Shown here: in pieces, positions 16,678-24,919 of the stretch
Layout of the letters: the number at the start of each line of letters is the position of its first letter
How positions within the stretch are numbered: the stretch's first letter is position 1
NCBI RefSeq assembly: GCF_000472385.1
Contig: NZ_AWZU01000007.1
Location: forward strand, 62,001 to 126,000
Source: Bradyrhizobium sp. ARR65
Lineage (GTDB): Bacteria > Pseudomonadota > Alphaproteobacteria > Rhizobiales > Xanthobacteraceae
Direction of reading: 5' to 3'
DNA length: 64,000 nucleotides
Translations under genes and position numbers: made by a program
The notes under the pieces: model-generated
Database searches by the model: none
Seen by the model: only the letters and a program-made list of their open reading frames with translations
What the model was told of the DNA's origin: nothing

Positions 16678-18462
16678 ATGACGCGGTCGATTACGGAATC
16701 CGGCGCATCGGAGGATGCCGGCGATCTTGAGCGCCGGCTCATCGATCCGCGTGGCGGCGACGTCGAGGACGATGCCGCCAGCCCGGCGCAGAGATCGCTG
16801 CTCGCCATAGCGAGCAGCGTGCTGGTGGAAATCAGCCTGCCCAAATTGCTGTTCGCCTGGATCATGTCGCTGGTGCTCCCGGCCGTGCTGCTCGGCCTTG
16901 CACCGCTGGCGGTCACGGTGTGGTTCGCAAGCCTCTCCGCACACGTCAAGGCGCTGACGGAAATCGGTGCCGCCCTCGTGCTGGCCGCCAGCGCGGCGAT
17001 CGGATGGCTCGCATGGCGGCCGTTCCTGCGCATCGCCGAGAGCAACTTCTGGGCGCTCAACGCGCTGGTCGTGCAGCCCGGCTACCTCCTCGGCGCCGAA
17101 CTGCTCCGCCACCTGGCGGAGCGAGCCTTCGCCGGCCGCATGACCAATATCCGGCGGGCACGGCTGCGTGCGGCAAGCTCGGCTGCCGCCGGCGTCATCA
17201 TGTGCGCATGCGCGATTGTGATCCTCGTGCTGGTCTGGCCGTATTCACGCTGGACCGGAACGGTCGCTGAACTTGCGTTGGTGCATCGCCTGATCGTGCC
17301 GATGATCGCGAATGCCGTCGTTCTGGTAACGGCTTATCTTGCGGCCGCCTCGCTGGTCTGGGGCTTCGCGGATGCCACCATGGACCAGCCGGCGGATTTC
17401 CCCGCATTCGACGTCGCGCCCGCTGGCCGCCACTTTCGTATCGCGCATCTTTCGGATCTGCACACGGTCGGAGAGAGATATGGCTTTCGCATCGAAAGCG
17501 GCCGCCGTGGTCCGCGCGGCAACGCGCGCCTTTGTCGCGCTCTCGAGCGCCTCGCGGAGATCCATGCGACGCGCCCTCTGGACCTCATCCTCATCAGCGG
17601 TGACATGACGGATGCCGGCCGCGCCACCGAGTGGGCCGAATTCCTCGACGCGATCGCCCGCTATCCGGCCCTCATTGCCCGCATGATTGTGTTGCCGGGC
17701 AACCACGATTTGAACATCGTTGACCGGGCCAACCCGGCGCGGCTCGATCTGCCCTTCAGCCCCGGCAAGCGCCTGCGGCAGATGCGCACGCTATCTGCGA
17801 TTGCAGCGGTGCAGGGCGATCGCGTCCACATTGCCAATGTCGACGACAAACCGATGCGTAGCCTCAACGAGGCGCTGGCGCCCTATCGCACGCCAATTGC
17901 AAACTTCGCGGAGCACGGCGGCTTGCGTCTCGCCATGGGCCTCGGCCATATCTTCGGGGATCAATTTCCCATGATTGTGCTGCCTGGCGAGCCGGATGGC
18001 CTGGGAGTTGCGATTCTCAATTCCAACACCGAAAGCCATTTTTCCTTCACGAACGCGCTGGGCGTCATATCCGCCGAACAGGCGCGTCGTCTTGTCGCCG
18101 CCCTCGACAAATTCCCCGACGCGGCGTGGATCATCGCGCTGCATCACCACCTCCTGGAATATCCGATGCCTGTTGCGTTTTCCGAGCGCGTCGGAACGGC
18201 CCTCGTCAACGGCAGTTGGTTCGTACGCAAGCTCAAGCCCTTCGCGTCGCGCATCGTGGTGATGCACGGTCATCGTCATACCGATTGGATCGGCACCTGC
18301 GGCTCAATGAAGATCATATCGGCCCCCTCGCCGGTGATGGGCGCGGACGATGCTGCGTCCACGCATTTCTATATCCACACCCTGGTCAGGGACATCGATG
18401 GGCGGCTCTGCCTGATTGCACCCGAGCGGGTCGAAATATCCCGCCCGATGCCAAGCGCGTGA
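16678..18462 (+). CDS. Membrane-anchored calcineurin-like metallophosphoesterase
   Basis: 594 residues. Four or five hydrophobic helices lie between residues about 45 and 240. The phosphoesterase domain then starts at about 255 with all dimetal motifs: HLSDLH, SGDMTD, GNHD, the HHHLLEYP histidine and HGHRH. The catalytic domain contains an unusually long insertion after GNHD. Substrate unknown; proteins of this fold include cyclic nucleotide, UDP-diacylglucosamine and protein phosphatases. Start chosen as the first ATG of the frame; the ribosome site is weak. It stands alone, 134 bases after the Spy-like gene. Confidence 0.8.
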   Translation: MTRSITESGASEDAGDLERRLIDPRGGDVEDDAASPAQRSLLAIASSVLVEISLPKLLFAWIMSLVLPAVLLGLAPLAVTVWFASLSAHVKALTEIGAALVLAASAAIGWLAWRPFLRIAESNFWALNALVVQPGYLLGAELLRHLAERAFAGRMTNIRRARLRAASSAAAGVIMCACAIVILVLVWPYSRWTGTVAELALVHRLIVPMIANAVVLVTAYLAAASLVWGFADATMDQPADFPAFDVAPAGRHFRIAHLSDLHTVGERYGFRIESGRRGPRGNARLCRALERLAEIHATRPLDLILISGDMTDAGRATEWAEFLDAIARYPALIARMIVLPGNHDLNIVDRANPARLDLPFSPGKRLRQMRTLSAIAAVQGDRVHIANVDDKPMRSLNEALAPYRTPIANFAEHGGLRLAMGLGHIFGDQFPMIVLPGEPDGLGVAILNSNTESHFSFTNALGVISAEQARRLVAALDKFPDAAWIIALHHHLLEYPMPVAFSERVGTALVNGSWFVRKLKPFASRIVVMHGHRHTDWIGTCGSMKIISAPSPVMGADDAASTHFYIHTLVRDIDGRLCLIAPERVEISRPMPSA

Positions 18463-18711
18463 AGCGCGGGAAGGAAATCTCGCCTCAATCCGGTTTGATA
18501 CTCTACTGCAATCTGCCGCAAAATTGACGGTGGCATCGTACTTGTGAAGCTTCCGGAGATGCACTCTCCATGCCCTCTTGTGACAAAATCCCTCGGTGCC
18601 CTTGTCGAGAACGCACGAAAAATCTCGACCGATGCATGGGCGAACAAATGCTCAAGTCGTAGACTTGTTTTCCGAGAGAGACGTCTGGCTATCAGCTAAG
18701 GAAAGACCATC

Positions 18712-20442
18712 ATGACCACGGTTGCAGACCAGTTCGCCGAAACCTTGGCCGCTTCGGGCGTAAAGCGCATCTACGGAATCGTAGGCGACAGCCTGAACGG
18801 TTTCACGGACTCGATCCGCCGCCAGGGTAAGATCGAGTGGATCCACGTCCGCCACGAAGAAGTCGCGGCCTTTGCGGCGGGCGCCGAGGCGCATCTTACG
18901 GACAGTCTCGCGGTTTGCGCCGGAAGCTGCGGCCCCGGCAATCTCCATCTCATCAATGGTCTGTTCGATTGCCACCGCTCGCGCGTTCCGGTGCTCGCGA
19001 TCGCCGCGCACATCCCCTCGGCCGAGATCGGCTCCGGCTATTTCCAGGAGACTCATCCCGAGAATCTGTTTCGCGAATGCAGCCATTTCTGCGAGCTGAT
19101 CTCCAACGCCAACCAGATGCCGCGCGCCGTCGAGATCGGCATTCGCGAAGCGATCGGCAAGCGCGGCGTTTCAGTCATCGTGATCCCCGGCGATGTCGCA
19201 CTGCAGTCCGCGACCACGGCGGCGAACGCGTCAGCCATCGACCTGGTTCCGCACCCGCCGATCGTGGTCCCCAGGGCAGACGACATCAAAGCGCTCGCCG
19301 ATCTCTTGAATGGCGCAGAACGCGTCACCCTGCTTTGCGGCGCCGGCTGTGCCGGCGCGCATGATGAGCTGCTTGCGCTGGGCGAAAAGCTGAAGTCGCC
19401 GATGGTGCACAGCATGCGCGGCAAGGAGCATGTCGAATGGGACAACCCCTACGACGTCGGCATGACCGGGCTGATCGGCTTTGCCTCCGGCTATTATGCC
19501 ATGAACGACTGCGACGCGCTGCTTCTGCTCGGAACCGATTTCCCCTACCGCCAGTTTTATCCGCAAGGCGGCGCCCGCATTGCGCAGGTCGATATCCGAC
19601 CCGAGAATCTCGGCCGGCGCACGCCTATCGAGCTCGGGCTCGTCGGCGACATCGGCGCGACGCTGCGCGCCCTGCTCCCGCTTCTGACCGAAAAGAAGGA
19701 TCGCGGATATCTCGACAAGGCGTCGGCGCATTACGCGAGGAGCCGCGCCGCACTTGATGAACTTGCGACCGGCGCGCCGGGCCGCAAACCGGTACACCCG
19801 CAGCAGATCGCAAAGGCGCTGAGCGATTTCGCCGCGGAGGATGCGATCTTCACGTGCGACGTCGGCCTGCCAACGGTTTGGGCGGCACGCTATCTCGCCA
19901 TGAACGGCAAACGGCGCTTGTTGGGATCGTTCTGGCACGGCTCGATGGCCAATGCGATGGCGCAGGCCATTGGAGCGCAGGCGGCGTTTCCCAGGCGCCA
20001 GGTGATTTCGCTGTCGGGCGACGGCGGCTTCACTATGCTGATGGGCGATTTTCTCAGCCTCGCGCAGCTCGGCCTGCCCGTGAAGGTCGTGGTCTTCAAC
20101 AATGGCGCGCTCGGTTTCATTGAGCTCGAGCAGAAATCGACCGGCTTTCTTGACTTCGGCACGGAATTCAAAAACCCCAATTTCGCTGCGATGGCGGAGG
20201 CGACGGGTATCCGCGGCGTCCGGATCGAAGATCCCGGCGACGTCGACACCAAGCTCCGCGAAGCGCTCGCACATAACGGGCCGGTCTTGATCGACGCGGT
20301 GGTGAACCGCCAGGAATTGGCGATCCCGCCCAAGATCACGACCGAGATGGCCAGAGGTTTTACGCTCTACATGGTCAAGGCGGTGCTCAGCGGACGGACG
20401 GACGAAGTCCTCGAACTCGCGCGCACCAATTTGTGGCGATGA
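18712..20442 (+). CDS. poxB: Pyruvate dehydrogenase (quinone) / pyruvate oxidase
   Basis: 576 residues, close to E. coli PoxB (572). AAGGAAAG precedes the ATG. ThDP fold in three domains: Pyr domain with the catalytic Glu in [14 protein letters not shown] (about 50), central FAD-binding domain ([14 protein letters not shown]...), and the PP domain with the ThDP-Mg motif [11 protein letters not shown]...NN (about 436-463). The C-terminus has a short amphipathic tail as in membrane-activated PoxB. It decarboxylates pyruvate to acetate and CO2 and reduces quinone at the membrane. The 249-base gap upstream holds no other feature I can name. Acetolactate synthase-like relatives are less likely. 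Confidence 0.88.
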   Translation: MTTVADQFAETLAASGVKRIYGIVGDSLNGFTDSIRRQGKIEWIHVRHEEVAAFAAGAEAHLTDSLAVCAGSCGPGNLHLINGLFDCHRSRVPVLAIAAHIPSAEIGSGYFQETHPENLFRECSHFCELISNANQMPRAVEIGIREAIGKRGVSVIVIPGDVALQSATTAANASAIDLVPHPPIVVPRADDIKALADLLNGAERVTLLCGAGCAGAHDELLALGEKLKSPMVHSMRGKEHVEWDNPYDVGMTGLIGFASGYYAMNDCDALLLLGTDFPYRQFYPQGGARIAQVDIRPENLGRRTPIELGLVGDIGATLRALLPLLTEKKDRGYLDKASAHYARSRAALDELATGAPGRKPVHPQQIAKALSDFAAEDAIFTCDVGLPTVWAARYLAMNGKRRLLGSFWHGSMANAMAQAIGAQAAFPRRQVISLSGDGGFTMLMGDFLSLAQLGLPVKVVVFNNGALGFIELEQKSTGFLDFGTEFKNPNFAAMAEATGIRGVRIEDPGDVDTKLREALAHNGPVLIDAVVNRQELAIPPKITTEMARGFTLYMVKAVLSGRTDEVLELARTNLWR

Positions 20443-20504
20443 GCGCGCGGCCGCGCGCTAGAGCACGATCGTCGTGTGCCGAAGCGGGCACTCCACTCAA
20501 TCCC

Positions 20505-20649
20505 TCATCCTGAGGTGCTCGCCACCGGGTCCACGCGAAGCGCGGCCCGATGACAGGCTCCACGAGGCTCGAAGGATGAACGGCCACGCTGTGACAGCCA
20601 GGCCGTCGCCCTTCGAGGCTCGCTGTCGCGAGCGCCTCAGGGTGACGGG
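20505..20649. repeat. REP-like interspersed palindromic element, copy 1
   Basis: The ends form an imperfect inverted repeat (TCATCCTGAGGTGCTCGC at 20505 against the complement of GCGAGCGCCTCAGGGTGA at the far end). Internal text CTCGAAGGATGAACGGC and GACAGCC-GGCCGTCG is shared with the element at 22813-22915. It fills the gap between the convergent poxB and fpr genes, and can fold into a long stem that may also stop transcription. Confidence 0.7.
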
Positions 20650-20680
20650 ACTTACTTAAGAGTTCGCCGCGAGCAAGCGC

Positions 20681-21454
20681 TCACCGCTCCGCAAACGCCT
20701 TCTCGACGACGAACTGCGCCGGTTCGCCGTGGTTGCCCTCCACAAAACCCTTGCCCACCAGCAACTCACGGGAATCCCGCACCAGGGCCGGGCTGCCGCA
20801 GATCATCACGCGATCATGTTGTGGCTCGAGATCCGGCAGGTCGATATCGGCGAACAACTTGCCTGACATGATCAGGTCCGTGATCCGGCCGCGATTGCGA
20901 AACGGATCGCGCGTCACGGTTGGATAGTAGATGAGCTGGCGGCGTACCAGCTCGCCGAGCAGTTCGTCGTTCGGCAGCTTTTCCGTGATCATCTCGCCAT
21001 AGGCGAGCTCGGCAACGCGGCGGCAGCCATGCAGCAGCACCACCTTCTCGAACCGCTCGTAGACCTCCGGATCCTTGATCACGCTCAGGAACGGTGCAAG
21101 GCCCGTGCCAGTGCCGATCAGGTAGAGATTGCGACCGTCTTCGAGATTGTCGATGACCAGCGTGCCCGTCGCCTTGCGGCTGACGATGATCTCGTCGCCC
21201 TCCTTCAGGTGCTGGAGCCGCGAGGTGAGCGGGCCATCCGGTACCTTGATCGAGAAGAACTCGAGCCGGTCCTCATAATGCGCGCTGGCGACGCTGTAGG
21301 CGCGCAGCAGAGGCCGGTGCTCGACCTCAAGGCCGATCATGGTGAACTCGCCGCTGCGGAAGCGGAACGACGGATTGCGGGTGGTGGTGAAGCTGAAGAG
21401 ATTATCGGTCCAATGATGGACGCTCAGCACGCTTTCCTGATTGAAATTGCTCAT
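20681..21454 (-). CDS. fpr: Ferredoxin--NADP+ reductase (Fpr)
   Basis: 257 residues from ATG 21454 with GGAAAGGG upstream; a longer frame from 21547 runs through the operator region and is rejected. FAD-binding motif LLRAYSVAS (R-x-Y-S, about 60) and NADP-binding GTGTGLAPFLSVI (about 115), with the C-terminal VEKAFAER typical of the bacterial FPR subclass that ends in an aromatic or extended tail. It passes electrons between NADPH and ferredoxin or flavodoxin. It is divergent from the enamidase gene across a 146-base region with two palindromes also found in the nic/hnr promoter, so its job here is probably to feed reduced ferredoxin to the 6-hydroxynicotinate reductase. Confidence 0.88.
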   Translation of the reverse strand: MSNFNQESVLSVHHWTDNLFSFTTTRNPSFRFRSGEFTMIGLEVEHRPLLRAYSVASAHYEDRLEFFSIKVPDGPLTSRLQHLKEGDEIIVSRKATGTLVIDNLEDGRNLYLIGTGTGLAPFLSVIKDPEVYERFEKVVLLHGCRRVAELAYGEMITEKLPNDELLGELVRRQLIYYPTVTRDPFRNRGRITDLIMSGKLFADIDLPDLEPQHDRVMICGSPALVRDSRELLVGKGFVEGNHGEPAQFVVEKAFAER

Positions 21455-21493
21455 CTCGCCCTTTCCAAGGATGCGATTGACCCGGCAATTTAT

Positions 21494-21518
21494 TCGTATA
21501 CGATCGTTTGTATACAAA
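21494..21518. promoter_or_regulatory. Tandem palindromic operators between fpr and ena
   Basis: Two GTATAC-centred palindromes: TCGTATACGA (21494-21503, inside ATTCGTATACGAT) and TTTGTATACAAA (21507-21518), centres 14 bases apart. Closely related sites occur at 31263-31274 and 31413-31428. Probable operators for the MarR-type regulator at 22943. Confidence 0.65.
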
Positions 21519-21600
21519 TGAATAATCCGGCTTGATCCTTTCGTCAAGCCGGGCTCAAATTTGGGAAAGCTCGCGAATCCAACAGAAGGAAACAGCCGCC

Positions 21601-22797
21601 ATGGCCCATGACGCGCCCCAAGCCACCGGTCCCAGCAAGCTGGTGATCCGCAACATCGGGCTGATGCTGTCAGGCGCGCTGGAAAAGCCGATCCTGGATG
21701 CCGACACGATCGTCGCCGAGAACGGCAAGATCACTGCCATTGGCCGCCTCAAAGACGTCGACACCGCGGGCGCCACCACCATCGTCGATGCCAACGGCAC
21801 GGCGATCGCGCCCGGCCTGATCGACAGCCATGTCCACCCGGTGGCGGGCGACTGGACGCCGCGGCAGAACCAGATCGGTTGGATCGACAGTTTCCTGCAT
21901 GGCGGTGTCACGACCATGATCTCGGCCGGCGAGGTGCATATGCCGGGCCGGCCGCGCGACGTCATCGGGCTGAAGGCGATGGCGATTTTCGCCCAACGCG
22001 CGTTCTGGACGCTGCGTCCCGGAGGCGTGAAGGTACATGCCGGCGCGCCGGTGATCGAATGCGAGATGGTCGAAGACGACTTCAAGGAACTCGCCGCAGC
22101 TGGTGTGAAGCTGCTCGGCGAAGTGGGCCTCGGCGGCGTCAAAGACGGCCCCACTGCGCGCAAGATGGTCGGCTGGGCGCGCAAATACGGCATCCAGAGC
22201 ACCATTCACACCGGCGGCCCCTCGATCCCCGGCTCCGGCCTGATCGACAAGGACGTGGTGCTGGAGGCCGATACCGACGTGGTCGGGCATATCAATGGCG
22301 GCCATACCGCCCTTCCCGACGACCAGATCCGCTGCATCTGCGAGGGCTGCAAGCGCGGGCTTGAGCTGGTTCATAACGGCAATGAGCGCTCGGCGCTGTT
22401 TACGCTGCGCACCGCACGCGAGATGGGTGACCTGGCGCGCATCATTCTGGGTACCGACGCACCGGCCGGCTCCGGCGTGCAGCCGCTCGGCATCCTGCGC
22501 ATGATCTCGATGCTGTCGTCGCTCGGCGAAGTGCCGGCGGAGATCGCCTTCTGCTTCGCTACCGGCAACACCGCACGCATGCGCCAGCTCGACTGCGGCC
22601 TGATCGAGGTCGGACGCTCCGCCGATTTCGTCATCATGGACAAGGCCCAGCACTCGCCCGGCAAGAACCTATTGGAGAGCGTGCAGCTCGGCGATCTCCC
22701 TGGTGTCGGCATGACCATCATCGACGGCATCGTCCGCACCCAGCGCAGCCGCAACACCCCGCCCGCAACCAAGGTGCCGGAGATCGTGGGACGGTAA
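21601..22797 (+). CDS. ena: Enamidase (1,4,5,6-tetrahydro-6-oxonicotinate hydrolase)
   Basis: 398 residues from ATG 21601 with AAGGAA upstream. Amidohydrolase fold: beta-sandwich start, the metal-binding H-x-H in GLIDSHVHP (about 78), further ligand His residues in HTGG and HINGGHTA, and the catalytic Asp in GTDAPAGSG (about 284). It closely resembles Eubacterium barkeri enamidase, which splits 1,4,5,6-tetrahydro-6-oxonicotinate into ammonia and 2-formylglutarate. The reductase that makes that substrate is encoded at 29760, and the shared operators support joint control. A generic dihydroorotase or imidazolonepropionase-like amidohydrolase is the alternative, less likely given the context. 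Confidence 0.82.
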   Translation: MAHDAPQATGPSKLVIRNIGLMLSGALEKPILDADTIVAENGKITAIGRLKDVDTAGATTIVDANGTAIAPGLIDSHVHPVAGDWTPRQNQIGWIDSFLHGGVTTMISAGEVHMPGRPRDVIGLKAMAIFAQRAFWTLRPGGVKVHAGAPVIECEMVEDDFKELAAAGVKLLGEVGLGGVKDGPTARKMVGWARKYGIQSTIHTGGPSIPGSGLIDKDVVLEADTDVVGHINGGHTALPDDQIRCICEGCKRGLELVHNGNERSALFTLRTAREMGDLARIILGTDAPAGSGVQPLGILRMISMLSSLGEVPAEIAFCFATGNTARMRQLDCGLIEVGRSADFVIMDKAQHSPGKNLLESVQLGDLPGVGMTIIDGIVRTQRSRNTPPATKVPEIVGR

Positions 22798-22812
22798 GGC
22801 AGGATGGCCGTT

Positions 22813-22915
22813 CCGTCATTCTGAGGCGCGAGCGCAAGCGAGCCTCGAAGGATGAACGGCTCCGCTGCGACAGCCGGGCCGTCGGCCTTCGAGACGGCCG
22901 CGCTCAGGGTGACGG
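22813..22915. repeat. REP-like interspersed palindromic element, copy 2
   Basis: Shorter copy of the element at 20505-20649: begins CCGTCATTCTGAGGCGC, shares CCTCGAAGGATGAACGGC and the GACAGCC-GGGCCGTCGG block, ends GCTCAGGGTGACGG. Again it sits between convergent genes (ena and the marR gene). Confidence 0.7.
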
Positions 22916-22942
22916 TGATGGAGGCCAGCGATGCGTGTGGCT

Positions 22943-23398
22943 TTACCGCAGCTTGCTCAACAGCGCGAGCAGCGTTTCGCGCTCCTTGGCGTCGAGCGGG
23001 GCAAGCGTCTCCTTCGAGATTGCGAGCGCGTTCGGCGCGACCTTGTCGGCCAGTTGCTGGCCGGCGCGCGTGAGGCTCACCAGCAGGCGTCGGCCATCCT
23101 CGGGATCAGAACTCGTCTCCGTCAACCCGCGTGCCGTCAGGCGATCGATCACGCCCTTGATGGTTGCGACATCCATGGCGGTCAGCCGTCCGAGCTGGTT
23201 CTGCGAGCACGGCCCGGTCTCGGCGAGCTTCGACAGCGCCGCCCATTGCGTCGGCGTCAGGTTAGTGCCGATGTCGCGCGCGAAGATCGCGGTGTGACGC
23301 TGCCAGACCAGGCGCAGGATGAAGCCGATCTGCTCATCGAGGATATAGGCCGGCCGCGCGGATTTCGCGTTCCTCCTTGCCGCTGCGCCCCTTGCCAT
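22943..23398 (-). CDS. MarR family transcriptional regulator, candidate nicotinate repressor
   Basis: 151 residues from ATG 23398 (AGAGGGCG upstream). Winged helix-turn-helix of MarR type: LTPTQWAALSKLAETGPCSQNQLGRLTAMDVATIKGVIDRLTARGLTETSSDPEDGRR, with the DxR wing. It is the last gene of the minus-strand run that begins with hnr. In Pseudomonas putida the nic genes are controlled by the MarR-type repressor NicR, which answers to 6-hydroxynicotinate, so this is the natural candidate for the GTATAC palindromes at 21.5 and 31.3 kb. That assignment is inference. Confidence 0.8.
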   Translation of the reverse strand: MARGAAARRNAKSARPAYILDEQIGFILRLVWQRHTAIFARDIGTNLTPTQWAALSKLAETGPCSQNQLGRLTAMDVATIKGVIDRLTARGLTETSSDPEDGRRLLVSLTRAGQQLADKVAPNALAISKETLAPLDAKERETLLALLSKLR

Positions 23399-23426
23399 TG
23401 TTGCCCGCCCTCTCAACGACCGCCGA

Positions 23427-24131
23427 TCACAGAGAAAGATGCGCGTCGCGAATGTCGGGACGCGCGTCGAGTTCGGCCATGGTGCCGCCGAAGCAGATCC
23501 GGCCGCGCTCGATGATGTAGGCACGGTCGGAGATCAATCTTGCAAAATGCAGGTTTTGCTCGGAGACGATGATGCTGACACCTTCGCGCTTCATGGTCTG
23601 GATGGCCTCGACCATCTGCTCGACGATTTTCGGCGACAGCCCCTCAGACGGCTCGTCGAGCAACACCAGTGAAGGATTGCCCATCAAGGTCCGCGCGATC
23701 GTCAGCATCTGTTGCTCGCCGCCGCTCATCCGCCCTCCCGGACGATGGCGCATCTCGCCGAGATTGGGAAACAGCGCGAACAGTTTCTCACGCGTCCAAT
23801 AAGGCGCGTTCGCTCGTTTCGGCTGGCGGCCGACTTCCAGATTTTCTTCGACCGTCAGGTCGGTGAAGATACGCCGCTCCTCGGGCACATAGCCCAATCC
23901 GCCGCGGACGATCTCATGCGTCGGCCGACTGGATACGTCTCTTCCCTCGAATTCGATGCGCCCCGAGCGTTGCGCGACCAGTCCGACGATGGAGCGGAAG
24001 GTGGTCGACTTTCCGGCGCCGTTGCGCCCAAGCAGCGCCACCACTTCGCCCGCGCCCACCTCGAGCGCAATATCGAACAAGATATGCGCCGGACCATAGT
24101 AGCTGTTGAGGTTTTGCACGGACAGCTTCAT
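23427..24131 (-). CDS. livF: Branched-chain amino acid type ABC transporter ATPase (LivF)
   Basis: 234 residues. Walker A GRNGAGKST, Q-loop, signature SGGEQQ, Walker B SLVLLDEPSEGLSP, and the LivF-type ending IVSEQNLHFARLISDRAYIIERG. It overlaps livG by four bases (ATGA). Energises uptake with LivG, the fused LivHM permease and the binding protein at 27031. HAAT-family importers carry amino acids but also aromatic and heterocyclic acids. Placed in an operon with nicotinate-ring genes, a pyridine carboxylate or an amide intermediate is the likely substrate. Confidence 0.88.
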   Translation of the reverse strand: MKLSVQNLNSYYGPAHILFDIALEVGAGEVVALLGRNGAGKSTTFRSIVGLVAQRSGRIEFEGRDVSSRPTHEIVRGGLGYVPEERRIFTDLTVEENLEVGRQPKRANAPYWTREKLFALFPNLGEMRHRPGGRMSGGEQQMLTIARTLMGNPSLVLLDEPSEGLSPKIVEQMVEAIQTMKREGVSIIVSEQNLHFARLISDRAYIIERGRICFGGTMAELDARPDIRDAHLSL

Positions 24132-24919
24132 GGAGCCGCTCCCTCGCGATGCCGGGCATCATAGACCAGGCCTTCGCCAAGATAGATCGCCCGAACTTCG
24201 CTGTTCCGGCGCACCTCGGCCGGAGAGCCCTGCGCGATCAAAGTGCCGCGGTTGAGCACCAGGATACGGTCGGCATGCTCGAATACCACGTCCATGTCAT
24301 GCTCGGTGAAGAGCACGCCGATCGACTGCTCCCGCGCGATCCGCGCGGTCAGCCGCATCAATTCGATGCGCTCACGCGGCGCCATACCCGCGGTCGGCTC
24401 ATCCATCAATAGCAGCCTTGGCTTGTTTGCGAGCGCGATTGCAAGCTCCAGCCGCTTGAGATCACCATAGGCCAATTCGCCGCAAGGGCGATCGGCATAG
24501 CCGCCCATGCCGACCAACTCGAGCAGACCGCCCGCCTCTGCTCCCGCAAAGTTCCGTATCGTGGTCCAGACATTGAAGAGGTGTCTGCCATGAGACACCA
24601 ATGCGACCTGCACATTCTCGCGCACGGTCATGGTCGGAAAGGTCGCGGTGATCTGGAAGGTGCGCCCGACCCCGAGGCGCCAGATCGTACGCGGCGGCTG
24701 CCCGGTGGTGTCTTCGCCAAGCAGACGGATGCGGCCGCTATCGGGCGTGATCTGGCCGTTGAGCATGTCGAAGCAGGTGCTCTTGCCCGCGCCATTCGGG
24801 CCGATCAGCGCCAGGATCTCGCCGGCCTGAAGCGAGAACGAGACGCCGCGCACGGCATGCACGCCACCGTAGGATTTGGTCAGGCCTTCGACCGACAGCA
24901 ATGTGGGCGCAGTACTCAT
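24128..24919 (-). CDS. livG: Branched-chain amino acid type ABC transporter ATPase (LivG)
   Basis: 263 residues. Walker A GPNGAGKST, signature-region LAYGDLKRLELAIAL (the LivG form of the C-loop), Walker B LLLMDEPTAGM, H-loop FTEHDMDVVF. The start overlaps the end of the fused permease (24916-24919) and its end overlaps livF, so translation is coupled along the three genes. Confidence 0.88.
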   Translation of the reverse strand: MSTAPTLLSVEGLTKSYGGVHAVRGVSFSLQAGEILALIGPNGAGKSTCFDMLNGQITPDSGRIRLLGEDTTGQPPRTIWRLGVGRTFQITATFPTMTVRENVQVALVSHGRHLFNVWTTIRNFAGAEAGGLLELVGMGGYADRPCGELAYGDLKRLELAIALANKPRLLLMDEPTAGMAPRERIELMRLTARIAREQSIGVLFTEHDMDVVFEHADRILVLNRGTLIAQGSPAEVRRNSEVRAIYLGEGLVYDARHREGAAP

